A stretch of 10,059 bases of DNA from JANNHK01 sp034408875 (GCA_034408875.1 JAWXCJ010000169.1:1-10059), one strand, 5' to 3'; shown: positions 1-6,341, counted from the first letter of the stretch. Notes: generated by a model not told the origin, from the letters alone. Translations and numbers: made by a program.

Positions 1-1363
1 CAATCGCTGCGGCCGGGGCCGCTGCGCGGGTCTCGACGACCGGGTGCTGCGCGCCGGCGAGCACAACACCCTTGGCGCCGTCGACCGTCACGACCTGACC
101 GTCATGGAGTTCTGCGGTCGCGCGGCGCGTGCCCACGACGCACGGAACACCCAGTTCGCGGCTCACGATCGCGGCGTGGCACGTCATACCGCCACCGTCG
201 GTCACGAGCGCCCCGGCTCGGCGCAGCAGCGGCACCCAGTCCGGATTCGTCATGGGCGCAACGATGATCTCGCCGTCGACGAACGCGGCCGCATCGTCGG
301 GCGCGTGCAGTACGCGCACCGGACCGACGGCGACACCGGGTGACGCGCCCATCCCGCGGACGATCACCTCGGCTGCGACCTCGGGTGCGGCCGCCGCGTT
401 CGGCCCACCGAACGTCGTGATCGGGCGCGACTGCAACACGTACACGTCGGAACCGGCCATGGCCCACTCGACGTCCTGCGGGGATTCGTAATGCTGTTCG
501 ATCTCCAAACCGATCCGAGCCAACGCGAGCACCTCGTCGTCGGTCAACACCTCGCGCGTCGCTTGTTCGGGAGTGAAGGTGACCGTGGACTCGCCGCCGT
601 CCGGGTCGGTGAACACTGCGTGGGTCTTGACGCCGATCCGCCGGTCGAGCACTGCCGGCCCGGACTTGTGCACGATGTACGTGTCGGGTTCGACCTGGCC
701 ACCGACGACGACCTCACCGAGTCCGAACGCACCTTCGATCACGATGCGGTCACGAGCCGCGGTCGACGGATCGGCGGTGAACATCACGCCGCTGCGCTCG
801 GAAGCCACCATCTCCTGCACGATCACCGCGATCGCGGGCTCATCGGTCATTCCGCGCGCGGCGCGGTACGACACGACGCGCGCGCCGAACAGCGAGGCCC
901 AGCACTCGACAATGCGGGCCAGAAGCTCGTCTTCGCCCTCGACGTTTGTGAACGTCTGGTTCATGCCCGCGAACGACGCGTCGGCCGTGTCTTCGGCCGT
1001 AGCCGACGAACGCACCGCGACCCGGCCACCACCGAGGCGGCCGTACGCGTCGACGACCTGGCGGCGAAGCGTCGGAGGGAGACCCGCCTTGTGGACGATC
1101 GTCTGGAGTCGTTCGCTTTCCGCTGCGAGTCCGTCGGCATCGTCCACCGCGAGGCCGCGGCCGCCGACCGCCAGCGTCGCGCGCATGTCTGCCTGCTCCA
1201 TCGCATCGAGGTATGCGGCGGCGGTGACGACGAACCCACGCGGGACGCGCAGCCCGGCGCGCGTCAGCTCGCCCAGGTTGGCGCCCTTGCCACCGGCACT
1301 GGCGACGTCGCCGACGGCGAGTTCCTCGAACCATGCGACGGACGGCGGACGAGCATCGGCCAT
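1..1363 (-). CDS. PEP synthase / pyruvate phosphate dikinase-type enzyme (3' end off the left edge)
   Basis: The visible 454 residues contain the PEP/pyruvate-binding (PPDK N-terminal, ATP-grasp) domain and then the PEP-utilising mobile phosphohistidine domain. Family landmarks seen in order: GGKGANLGEL (24-33), RSSATAEDT (118-126), ERSGVMFTADP (189-199), EGAFGLGE (210-217), DVEWA (297-301), QSRP (311-314), and GGMTCHAAIV (391-400), whose His396 is the expected phospho-carrier. Enzymes with this architecture interconvert pyruvate and PEP using ATP in the cytoplasm. The C-terminal TIM barrel that would separate full PEP synthase from a short two-domain form lies outside the window; the last visible residues (an Ala/Pro-rich stretch) look like a linker. 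Start ATG at 1363 is fixed by a perfect AAGGAGGT (1378-1371) seven bases upstream. This Shine-Dalgarno overlaps the TGA of the upstream Usp gene, leaving five bases between the genes, so the two are surely cotranscribed. Family assignment is firm, exact reaction is not. Confidence 0.9.
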   Translation of the reverse strand, partial: MADARPPSVAWFEELAVGDVASAGGKGANLGELTRAGLRVPRGFVVTAAAYLDAMEQADMRATLAVGGRGLAVDDADGLAAESERLQTIVHKAGLPPTLRRQVVDAYGRLGGGRVAVRSSATAEDTADASFAGMNQTFTNVEGEDELLARIVECWASLFGARVVSYRAARGMTDEPAIAVIVQEMVASERSGVMFTADPSTAARDRIVIEGAFGLGEVVVGGQVEPDTYIVHKSGPAVLDRRIGVKTHAVFTDPDGGESTVTFTPEQATREVLTDDEVLALARIGLEIEQHYESPQDVEWAMAGSDVYVLQSRPITTFGGPNAAAAPEVAAEVIVRGMGASPGVAVGPVRVLHAPDDAAAFVDGEIIVAPMTNPDWVPLLRRAGALVTDGGGMTCHAAIVSRELGVPCVVGTRRATAELHDGQVVTVDGAKGVVLAGAQHPVVETRAAAPAAAI

Positions 1364-1368
1364 GCCTG

Positions 1369-2016
1369 TCACCTCCTTGCGGACGCGTCGGGCACACCGC
1401 CCACGAGAACCGGGATGTCAGGTTGGCGCACGACGCGTTCGACCACGCTGCCGAGCACGGACTTGCTGAGGCCACGCCCGCGGGCACCGACGACGACGAG
1501 GTCGACGTCGTGCTCGCGCGCGTACGCGAGCAGCGCGTCGGCAGGCCGGCCGGTCAGGACGACCCGATCGGGGTCGAGTCCGGTGAACACTTCGGCGACG
1601 TCGTCGAGCACGCGCTTGGCCTCGACCATGTAGATGCCGGCTTCGGTGTGGTGTTCGGTTGCCGCCGCGTCGTAGTCGAGCACGGTCGCGATCACGACTC
1701 GCCCGAGGCGATCACCGAACAGGCGGACGGTGGCGCACGCGGCATCTTCGGCATCGGCCGACCCGTCGACCCCGACGAGGACGGACACGTCACCCGGTCC
1801 GGGAACTCCCGTGTGGGTGATGCGCACATCGGTCGCGAGCACGCGGTCCCGCCGCGACACCGACAGGGCAACGGGGACGATGAGAGGTCCGAAGAGTGCG
1901 CCGAGCGCGCCCCAGGACCAGGGATCGTGCCCGCGCCGGGCCATGACGAAGGAGCAGCCGACGCCGATGAGCAGCCACAGCGCGAGCACCGCGAACAACG
2001 CAGTCGTGGCGGTCAC
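1369..2016 (-). CDS. Membrane-anchored universal stress protein (UspA domain)
   Basis: 215 residues. The N-terminal 60 hold two hydrophobic segments (about 5-25 and 34-52) joined by a short polar loop with RRGHDPWSW. A single UspA domain follows (about 77-206) with the opening strand SVLVGVDGS (78-86) and the nucleotide-binding loop GARG (177-180) ending at GS (189-190). That loop has eight residues between the second Gly and the Gly-Ser, one fewer than the usual G-2x-G-9x-G(S/T), but the elements of an ATP-binding Usp are all there. Most Usps are soluble; here the domain would be held at the membrane, probably as a stress or energy sensor (inference). Start is GTG at 2016, four bases overlapping the TGA of the upstream AhpD-like gene (GTGA), with GGAG at 2027-2024 as ribosome site. 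It is the middle gene of the AhpD-Usp-PEP synthase unit. In Mycobacterium tuberculosis several Usp genes (e.g. Rv1996, Rv2623) belong to the DosR regulon. Confidence 0.9.
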   Translation of the reverse strand: MTATTALFAVLALWLLIGVGCSFVMARRGHDPWSWGALGALFGPLIVPVALSVSRRDRVLATDVRITHTGVPGPGDVSVLVGVDGSADAEDAACATVRLFGDRLGRVVIATVLDYDAAATEHHTEAGIYMVEAKRVLDDVAEVFTGLDPDRVVLTGRPADALLAYAREHDVDLVVVGARGRGLSKSVLGSVVERVVRQPDIPVLVGGVPDASARR

Positions 2017-2384
2017 GACACAGCTCCGATCTCGGGCCGGGCGAATTCCTCACTGAACTCGCAGAACGCGTCCCATGCACGCGGCGCCCACGTCGTCGCG
2101 GGGCCGCCGTCCATGAGCAACGCCAGGCCGAGCATTTCGGCGACCTCACCCGGTGTCGCGCCGGCGCGGGCCGCGGCGCGGGCATGGTGTGCGATGCAGC
2201 CGTCGCAGTGCTTGACCACCGCGATCGCCAGCGCGGCCGCTTCCTTCAGCCGGACCGGAACCTCGCCCTCGGCAACGGCCCGCTGATGCAGGTCGCCGAA
2301 CGCCGCGAACACTTCGGGGGCGGCCTTGCGGAGCGATCGTGCGGGCTCCCGCAAGTCCTTGAGGACGTCGTGGTAATGCGTCAT
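2013..2384 (-). CDS. AhpD-like / carboxymuconolactone decarboxylase-family protein
   Basis: 123 residues, the length usual for a single-domain AhpD-like protein. It carries the redox motif Cys60-Asp-Gly-Cys63 followed by Ile-Ala-His66-His67, i.e. the CxxC...H pattern of alkylhydroperoxidase-D-type proteins, preceded by the helix KEAAALAIAV. The family includes thiol-disulfide partners or weak peroxidases (AhpD) and carboxymuconolactone decarboxylases; the CxxC favours a redox role. The start is ATG 2384, chosen because AAGGAGG (2396-2390) sits five bases upstream and because the family domain begins here. An upstream in-frame start at 2534 would run through the intergenic boxes and into the ATPase gene and is rejected. 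It is the first gene of the unit that continues into the Usp (4-base GTGA overlap) and PEP synthase genes. Two DosR-box-like palindromes lie just upstream. No ahpC or other obvious partner is visible. Confidence 0.9.
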   Translation of the reverse strand: MTHYHDVLKDLREPARSLRKAAPEVFAAFGDLHQRAVAEGEVPVRLKEAAALAIAVVKHCDGCIAHHARAAARAGATPGEVAEMLGLALLMDGGPATTWAPRAWDAFCEFSEEFARPEIGAVS

Positions 2385-2389
2385 GGCTG

Positions 2390-2396
2390 CCTCCTT
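2390..2396 (-). promoter_or_regulatory. Shine-Dalgarno of the AhpD-like gene
   Basis: AAGGAGG on the minus strand, five bases before ATG 2384. It decides the start of this gene against the longer in-frame reading from 2534. Confidence 0.8.
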
Positions 2397-2415
2397 CGCC
2401 TTCCCCCTGATTGTC

Positions 2416-2429
2416 GGGCCCAGAGCCCC
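2416..2429. promoter_or_regulatory. DosR-box-like palindrome (AhpD operon, proximal)
   Basis: GGGCCCAGAGCCCC fits GGGNCNNNNGNCCC, the core pattern of the mycobacterial DosR site (GGGACTWWAGTCCC core). Its centre is about 38 bases upstream of the AhpD start codon and 23 bases from the next box. The inner positions match less well than in the neighbouring box, so alone it would be weak; its position beside a better copy is what supports it. Confidence 0.45.
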
Positions 2430-2438
2430 CGGGGGGCA

Positions 2439-2452
2439 GGGGCGAACGTCCC
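2439..2452. promoter_or_regulatory. DosR-box-like palindrome (AhpD operon, distal)
   Basis: GGGGCGAACGTCCC matches 11 of 14 positions of the DosR core GGGACTWWAGTCCC and is nearly self-complementary. The centre is about 61 bases upstream of the AhpD start and about two helical turns from the proximal box. The same arrangement with a GAA centre recurs at 5250-5263 and, on the other strand, at 5299-5312. Role as an activator site is inferred from this repetition and from the DosS-like kinase gene in the window. Confidence 0.55.
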
Positions 2453-2463
2453 CTTCGACCGGG

Positions 2464-4869
2464 TCATTCGGTGCGGCGCCGGAGCGCCCCGCGCTTGTCG
2501 AGCGCATCGACCGTGAGCACCGCCACCGGAGCAACGAGCGCGAACAGCCAACCCACGACGCCGGGCGGTGCGTGGTCGAGAAGATCGGCGAAGAGCGGCA
2601 CCCACAGGAACACCGCGAGCGTGAGAAGCTCGACGGCCACCGCGACGAGCAGGAACCGGTTGGTCCGCCAGTTCATCGCGAACGGCGAGCGCACCTGGCT
2701 CCGGCACGCGAACGCGTTGGCCATCTGCCCGAGCACAATCGCAGTGAAGGCGGCGCCCGACGCCTGCGCGAGCAGCGAACCCTCGGGGAAGGTTTCGCCC
2801 GGTCGCCACCCTCCCGCGAACATGGTGGCGAGGAACGCGAGCATCGACGCGGCCGCTTCCGCGGGACCGAGGACACCGAACGCCCGGCGCAACACCGAGC
2901 GGTCGAGGAGCCGCCCGCGTGACGGCGGGCGTTCCAGCACGTGCGCACTGGGCGGCTCCGCGCCGAGCGCGACCGCCGGAAGTGTGTCGGTACCGATGTC
3001 GAGCGCGAGCACCTGGAGCACGCCGATGGCAAGCGGGAACCGGCCACCCGACAATGCCCACACGACGAAGGGCGTCAGCTCGGCCACGTTGTCGGTCAGG
3101 TGGTACGTGAGAAAGCGGCGCACGTTCGCGTACGTGGCCCGACCCTGCTCGATCGCGACGACGATCGTCGCGAAGTCGTCGTCGAGGAGGACGAGATCGG
3201 CGGCTTCGCGGGCGACGTCGGTTCCGGAGTGGCCCATCGCAATTCCGATGTCGGCTTCCTGCAGGGCGGGGCCGTCGTTGACGCCGTCGCCGGTCATCGC
3301 CACGACATGGCCGCGGGCTCGCAACGTGGCCGCGATGCGCAGCTTCTGTTCGGGTGTGATCCGCGCCAGCACGATCCCGTCGCGGTCGATCAATGCCCCG
3401 AACCGCGCGTCGTCGGCAGGTAGGTCGTCGCCCTCGACCACGAGCGTCGACGCGGTTGACAAGCCGACCTGCTCTGCGATTGCCGCCGCGGTTGCGGGGT
3501 GGTCGCCCGTCACCATCGCCACCTTCATTCCGGCCCGCCGGCACGCCGCGATCGCGGCGGCGGCATGGCGGCGGGGCGGGTCTTCGAGCCCGAGCAATGC
3601 AAGCAGTGTGAGTCCTCGTTCGGCCGTGGTGGCATCGGGCGGCACCGGGCCGTCGAGGTCGCGGCGCGCGATGGCCAGAACGCGCAGGCCCTTTGCCGCC
3701 AGCGCGGCCACGGCTGCCTCGGCATTCCCCGAGTTCGTGCAACACGGGATCACCGCGTCTGGGGCACCCTTCACGAGTACCTCGCCGGGGGTGACGACCG
3801 CCATACGCCTCCGCCTCGGGTCGAACGGAAACCGCCTGACTACCGGGTGCTGCGCCTCGGCCTCGGCTTCGTCGACACCGGAACGCAGGGCCAGGGCGTG
3901 CACGGCGGCTTCCATCGGGTCTCCCTGCGCAACCCACTCGCCGTCGCGCTCGACGACGCGGCCGTTCGAGCATCGCAGCGCCGTCCGGGCGGCCACCTCG
4001 AGCGCGTCGCGCACCAGTGGCCGCGCGTCGATCGTCGCGGTCGGGTCGTATCCCGATCCGTCGATGCGCGCGCCACCCGAAGGTGTCCACGCTTCGACGA
4101 CCGCCATCCGGTTTTCGGTCAGCGTTCCCGTCTTGTCCGTGCAGATGAACGTCGTGGACCCGAGCGTCTCCACGGCTTCGAGCCGCCGGACGAGTGCTTG
4201 GCGGCCCGCCATGCGCTGCGCGCCGATCGCCAGCGAAAGCGTCACCGTCGGGAGGAGGCCCTCGGGGACGAGCGCAACCGTCACACCGATCGCGAACACG
4301 AACCCGTCGCTCGTGGGCATGCCGACGAGGAGCGACAACACGAAGAACGACACACCCACACCGACTGCAATCGCTGCCATCGTGCGCACGACGCGGGTGA
4401 GTTCGTTGGCGAGCGGACCGGAGGGCCGCACGGTCGTGCGCGTGAGCTCGGCGAGTCCCGCGATACGGGTCGCCGAGCCGATCGCTTCGACGACTGCCGT
4501 CGCCTCCCCTTCGACGACGAACGTTCCGGCGGACACGAGCGATCCCGGTTCGACGGTGCTCGGGATGCTCTCGCCGGTCAGCATCGACGTGTCGACGCGG
4601 CAGTCGTGGCTCTCGACGACTCGCAAGTCGGCCGACACCCGGTCGCCGGGATCGAGCGCGACCAGGTCGTCGACGACGAGTTCGGCCGCGTCGATTTCGA
4701 AGCGGCGGCCGTCGCGTAACACGGTGGCGCGCCGCGGGAGGAGGTCGCGCAGCCGTTCGGCGGCGTGTTCGGCGCGGTACTGCTGCGCGAAAGCGAATAC
4801 GCCGTTGAAGACGATGACGACGAAGATCGCGACGCCGAGTTGCGGGAGCCCGGCGACGAACGCCAGCAC
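2464..4869 (-). CDS. P-type cation-transporting ATPase, P2C-like (N-terminus out of frame)
   Basis: 801 residues in one open frame covering nearly all of a P2-type pump: actuator loop TGES (98-101), M4 motif VPEGLL (201-206), phosphorylation site DKTGTLT (Asp245), KGAPD (368-372), hinge TGDGVND (526-532), M5 and M6 ion segments, then the last helices to M10. M5 reads NVAELTPF (594-601) and M6 DIGTDTLPA (624-632); these resemble Na,K/H,K-ATPases (NIPEITPF, DLGTD) rather than SERCA (NLVTD), so a monovalent cation or non-Ca2+ specificity is plausible but not proven. The first codon of this frame is GTG 4869 without a recognisable ribosome site, and it begins inside the first membrane hairpin, just before LAFVAGLPQLGV. 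The expected N-terminal domain (GLTAGEVAARLAR) lies immediately upstream in another frame. The gene is therefore either truncated and impaired, or the sequence has an error there. It follows a DUF1918 gene; the next gene downstream is 79 bases away behind its own control region. Confidence 0.85.
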   Translation of the reverse strand: MLAFVAGLPQLGVAIFVVIVFNGVFAFAQQYRAEHAAERLRDLLPRRATVLRDGRRFEIDAAELVVDDLVALDPGDRVSADLRVVESHDCRVDTSMLTGESIPSTVEPGSLVSAGTFVVEGEATAVVEAIGSATRIAGLAELTRTTVRPSGPLANELTRVVRTMAAIAVGVGVSFFVLSLLVGMPTSDGFVFAIGVTVALVPEGLLPTVTLSLAIGAQRMAGRQALVRRLEAVETLGSTTFICTDKTGTLTENRMAVVEAWTPSGGARIDGSGYDPTATIDARPLVRDALEVAARTALRCSNGRVVERDGEWVAQGDPMEAAVHALALRSGVDEAEAEAQHPVVRRFPFDPRRRRMAVVTPGEVLVKGAPDAVIPCCTNSGNAEAAVAALAAKGLRVLAIARRDLDGPVPPDATTAERGLTLLALLGLEDPPRRHAAAAIAACRRAGMKVAMVTGDHPATAAAIAEQVGLSTASTLVVEGDDLPADDARFGALIDRDGIVLARITPEQKLRIAATLRARGHVVAMTGDGVNDGPALQEADIGIAMGHSGTDVAREAADLVLLDDDFATIVVAIEQGRATYANVRRFLTYHLTDNVAELTPFVVWALSGGRFPLAIGVLQVLALDIGTDTLPAVALGAEPPSAHVLERPPSRGRLLDRSVLRRAFGVLGPAEAAASMLAFLATMFAGGWRPGETFPEGSLLAQASGAAFTAIVLGQMANAFACRSQVRSPFAMNWRTNRFLLVAVAVELLTLAVFLWVPLFADLLDHAPPGVVGWLFALVAPVAVLTVDALDKRGALRRRTE

Positions 4870-4987
4870 ACCCGCGCGCGAGGCGCGCGGCCACCTCGCC
4901 TGCCGTGAGCCCGAGAGTACGGGAAGCGACGTTCCCGCCTGCCGCTCGCAGGGTTACGACGTCGGCCTCACCGTTTGCGTGGGGCAC
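4870..4987 (-). pseudogene. Displaced N-terminal fragment of the P2C-like ATPase
   Basis: From GTG 4987 the minus strand encodes about 37 residues ending in LGLTAGEVAARLARG, the typical N-terminal cation-ATPase motif that precedes the first membrane helix. After this the same frame turns into arginine-rich nonsense, while the ATPase resumes in another frame at AGVLAFVAG. The stretch normally found between (commonly a GPN-type motif, a basic segment and the start of TM1; roughly 30-45 residues by family comparison from memory) is absent. The break falls on the hairpin at 4872-4890. GTG 4987 has no good ribosome site and overlaps the DUF1918 gene by 20 bases, so translation may be coupled. Whether the break is biological or an assembly fault cannot be told here. 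Confidence 0.65.
4872..4890. repeat. Perfect 8-bp GC inverted repeat at the ATPase frame break
   Basis: CCGCGCGC (4872-4879), a three-base spacer GAG, then GCGCGCGG (4883-4890): eight G:C pairs around a three-base loop. It sits exactly where the ATPase changes frame and lacks a segment. Such a hairpin is a known kind of site for polymerase slippage, deletion, or sequencing and assembly dropout. It is not a terminator: it has no T tract and lies inside the gene. Confidence 0.8.
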
Positions 4988-5177
4988 GACGGGGAAAATG
5001 CTCGATCACCGCGTCGTTGCCGGGAAAGAACAGGCCTTCGTGGCCGTCGTCCGACCAGCGGACGCGCCACGGCGGGGCTCCGTCTGCGCCCTCCACTTCG
5101 AGGATCTCCGCGTCACGGTCGGGTTCACCGACATGGTGACCCTTGATGACGAGCCGGTCGCCGACACTCGCTCGCAT
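4968..5177 (-). CDS. DUF1918-family small protein
   Basis: 69 residues. It matches the actinobacterial DUF1918 pattern: N-terminal MRASVGDRLVIKGHHVG, central EPDRDAEILEVEG, and VRWSDDGHEGLFFPGNDAVIEH (39-60, typical HEGLFFPG core). This is a small SH3-like beta fold found almost only in actinobacteria; its biochemical function is not known. A basic tail (FPRRAPRKR) follows the domain. Start ATG 5177 has GAGGGAGG (5190-5183) five bases upstream; a longer in-frame reading from 5333 would cross the control region and is not supported. It is the first gene of the minus-strand unit that continues into the P2C-like ATPase, overlapping that gene's putative GTG start by 20 bases. DosR-like boxes lie 50-90 bases upstream. 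Confidence 0.85.
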   Translation of the reverse strand: MRASVGDRLVIKGHHVGEPDRDAEILEVEGADGAPPWRVRWSDDGHEGLFFPGNDAVIEHFPRRAPRKR

Positions 5178-5228
5178 GGATGCCTCCCTCGTAGCGCGCG
5201 TTGTGCGCTTTCTCCCCCGATGATCCCC

Positions 5229-5242
5229 GGGGCGTCGGTTCC
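5229..5242. promoter_or_regulatory. Degenerate DosR-box-like site
   Basis: GGGGCGTCGGTTCC departs from GGGNCNNNNGNCCC by one base (TCC for CCC). Its centre is 21 bases from the strict box at 5250-5263 and about 58 bases upstream of the DUF1918 start. Support comes only from this spacing. Confidence 0.25.
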
Positions 5243-5249
5243 GCGGCCA

Positions 5250-5263
5250 GGGTCGAAGGTCCC
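5250..5263. promoter_or_regulatory. DosR-box-like palindrome (DUF1918 side)
   Basis: GGGTCGAAGGTCCC matches the DosR core at 11 of 14 positions and shares the C-GAA-N-G-T-CCC layout with the box at 2439-2452. Centre about 79 bases upstream of the DUF1918 start codon. Confidence 0.55.
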
Positions 5264-5277
5264 GGCCCGGCATCGAG

Positions 5278-5291
5278 GGGGCGAATGGCTT
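5278..5291. promoter_or_regulatory. Degenerate DosR-box-like half site
   Basis: The left half GGGGCGAA is identical to the left half of the box at 2439-2452; the right half (TGGCTT) is poor. Its centre is 21 bases from the strict box at 5299-5312, repeating the spacing of the 5229/5250 pair. Confidence 0.2.
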
Positions 5292-5298
5292 GGGCACC

Positions 5299-5312
5299 GG
5301 GTCCTTCGGCCC
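5299..5312. promoter_or_regulatory. DosR-box-like palindrome (carbamoyltransferase side)
   Basis: GGGTCCTTCGGCCC; read on the minus strand it is GGGCCGAAGGACCC, again GGGNC-GAA-NGNCCC. Centre about 67 bases upstream of the likely carbamoyltransferase start at 5373, a usual distance for an activator site. Confidence 0.5.
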
Positions 5313-5372
5313 TGCCACCCTCTGGGCGCACACGGGATGCTGAACCGGCCCGTGGCAATGAAAGTGGGATCA

Positions 5373-6341
5373 ATGAAAGATCTTCTGCGCGTCGTCGACC
5401 TGAGTCGGCCCGGCCTGGCCCGACTCCTCAACATCGCCGCGGCCGCGAAACGCGACCCGCACACGTGGCGTGAGGTCTATCTGGGCGACACCGTCGCGTG
5501 CGCCTTCGAGCAACCGAGAACACGCGCCCGGTTGTCGTTCGGCTCGGCAATCACGCGCCTCGGCGGGATCGCCGAAGTCCTCGGGCCACTCGAGTTCGGG
5601 CTGGGAAGCGACGAGCTGATCGAGGACACCGCCCGCGCGGTCAGCCGCTACGCGGCCGCGTTCGTCATCGGTACCGCCGCCGACGCCGACGTCCGCCGCC
5701 TCGCGGCAGCAGCAACCATTCCGGTCGTCAACGCCCAGTCCGACATGCATAACCCGTGCCAGGCGCTGGCCGACCTGCTGACGCTCCAGGAGCGGTTCGG
5801 CGTCCTCCCCGGCTTGAAGGTCGCGTACGTGGGGCCCGCCAACAGCGTCGCGCACAGCCTGATGGAAGGGTGTGCGCTGGCGGGTATCGAGTTCGCGATC
5901 GCGACACCGCCGGGCTACGAACCGGACGCCGAAGTCGTGCTGACGGCCCAACGAGTGGCGCGGGACAACAGCGCGCACGTCGAGGTCGTGAACGACCCTG
6001 GGCGCGCTGTCGAGCGCGCGGACGCCGTCTACACCGGCGCGTGGCGGGCCGCGGGCATGTCCGAAGCCGAGCGTGTCGCCCGGGCCAGGGCATTGGCGCC
6101 CTACCGAGTCGACGCGGCACTCATGGCCGGGGCTGCCCCGCATGCGATCTTCATGCACCGCCTTCCCGCCCACCGCGACGACGAGGTCGCCGCCGAGGTG
6201 ATCGACGGGTCGCGCTCGGTCGTGTTCGACCAGGCCGAGAACCGCGTGTACACCGACTTGGCCGTGCTGGTCGGTTTGCGCAACGGCAGCATCGCCGGCG
6301 AGACCGAGGACGCCGCACGCGCGATCTGGAGCGTGGCGTGA
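5373..6341 (+). CDS. Divergent ornithine-transcarbamylase-fold carbamoyltransferase, substrate unknown
   Basis: 322 residues, the usual OTC length, with both domains: N-terminal carbamoyl-phosphate half, then VAYVGPANSVAHSL (150-163) and a C-terminal half ending in VVFDQAENRVYTDLAVLVGL. The fold is clear, but signature residues are changed. The carbamoyl-phosphate loop S-T-R-T-R is P-R-T-R-A-R (48-53); the HPCQ motif reads NPCQ (127-130, His shifted to 126); the DxxxSMG ornithine loop reads GAWRAAG (222-228); the HCLPAHR catalytic Cys is Arg263 (HRLPAHR); the NN pair of the second domain is Asn156-Ser157. A normal ornithine carbamoyltransferase is therefore unlikely; carbamoyl transfer to another amine, or a non-catalytic role, is possible. 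Start ATG 5373 is chosen because the family N-terminus (MKDLLRVVDLS) begins there; ATGs at 5337 and 5358 are alternatives and none has a strong ribosome site. No carbamate kinase or arginine deiminase gene is nearby. The Ca2+-type ATPase gene begins 13 bases downstream, so they are cotranscribed. Confidence 0.85.
   Translation: MKDLLRVVDLSRPGLARLLNIAAAAKRDPHTWREVYLGDTVACAFEQPRTRARLSFGSAITRLGGIAEVLGPLEFGLGSDELIEDTARAVSRYAAAFVIGTAADADVRRLAAAATIPVVNAQSDMHNPCQALADLLTLQERFGVLPGLKVAYVGPANSVAHSLMEGCALAGIEFAIATPPGYEPDAEVVLTAQRVARDNSAHVEVVNDPGRAVERADAVYTGAWRAAGMSEAERVARARALAPYRVDAALMAGAAPHAIFMHRLPAHRDDEVAAEVIDGSRSVVFDQAENRVYTDLAVLVGLRNGSIAGETEDAARAIWSVA

Larger units (their letters stand above)
5178..5372. 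promoter_or_regulatory. Divergent control region between the DUF1918 and carbamoyltransferase genes
   Basis: 195 bases with no convincing gene on either strand. It serves the minus-strand DUF1918-ATPase unit and the plus-strand carbamoyltransferase-ATPase unit. It holds two strict and two degenerate copies of the GGGNCNNNNGNCCC palindrome, centred near 5235, 5256, 5284 and 5305 (spacings about 21, 28 and 21 bases). No clear -35/-10 pair could be picked out on either strand, which is common for activator-dependent promoters in high-GC actinobacteria. Confidence 0.6.

Noticed and set aside
491..1633. 380-residue plus-strand frame opposite the PEP synthase and Usp genes
   Set aside because: No recognisable domain; the minus-strand frame carries all PEP synthase motifs.
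2426..2438. GC palindrome (GCCCCCGGGGGGC) as a terminator for the ATPase
   Set aside because: No loop and no T tract on either strand.
2013..2534. 173-residue version of the AhpD-like protein starting at 2534
   Set aside because: It would overlap the ATPase 3' end and the palindromic boxes; a strong Shine-Dalgarno points to ATG 2384.
2381..4987. 868-residue minus-strand reading from GTG 4987
   Set aside because: Only its first 37 or so residues make sense (ATPase N-terminus); the rest is arginine-rich and out of frame with the pump.
2411..5146. 911-residue plus-strand open frame opposite the first ATPase
   Set aside because: Serine/arginine/threonine-rich composition with no motif; it is the shadow of a GC-rich gene and crosses the DUF1918 gene and control region.
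4905..6341. 478-residue version of the carbamoyltransferase starting at 4905
   Set aside because: The extra 156 residues run antisense through the DUF1918 gene and the control region; the family N-terminus begins at 5373.
5373..6341. Calling the carbamoyltransferase argF
   Set aside because: The residues that bind ornithine and the catalytic Cys are replaced, so the ordinary function is not supported.
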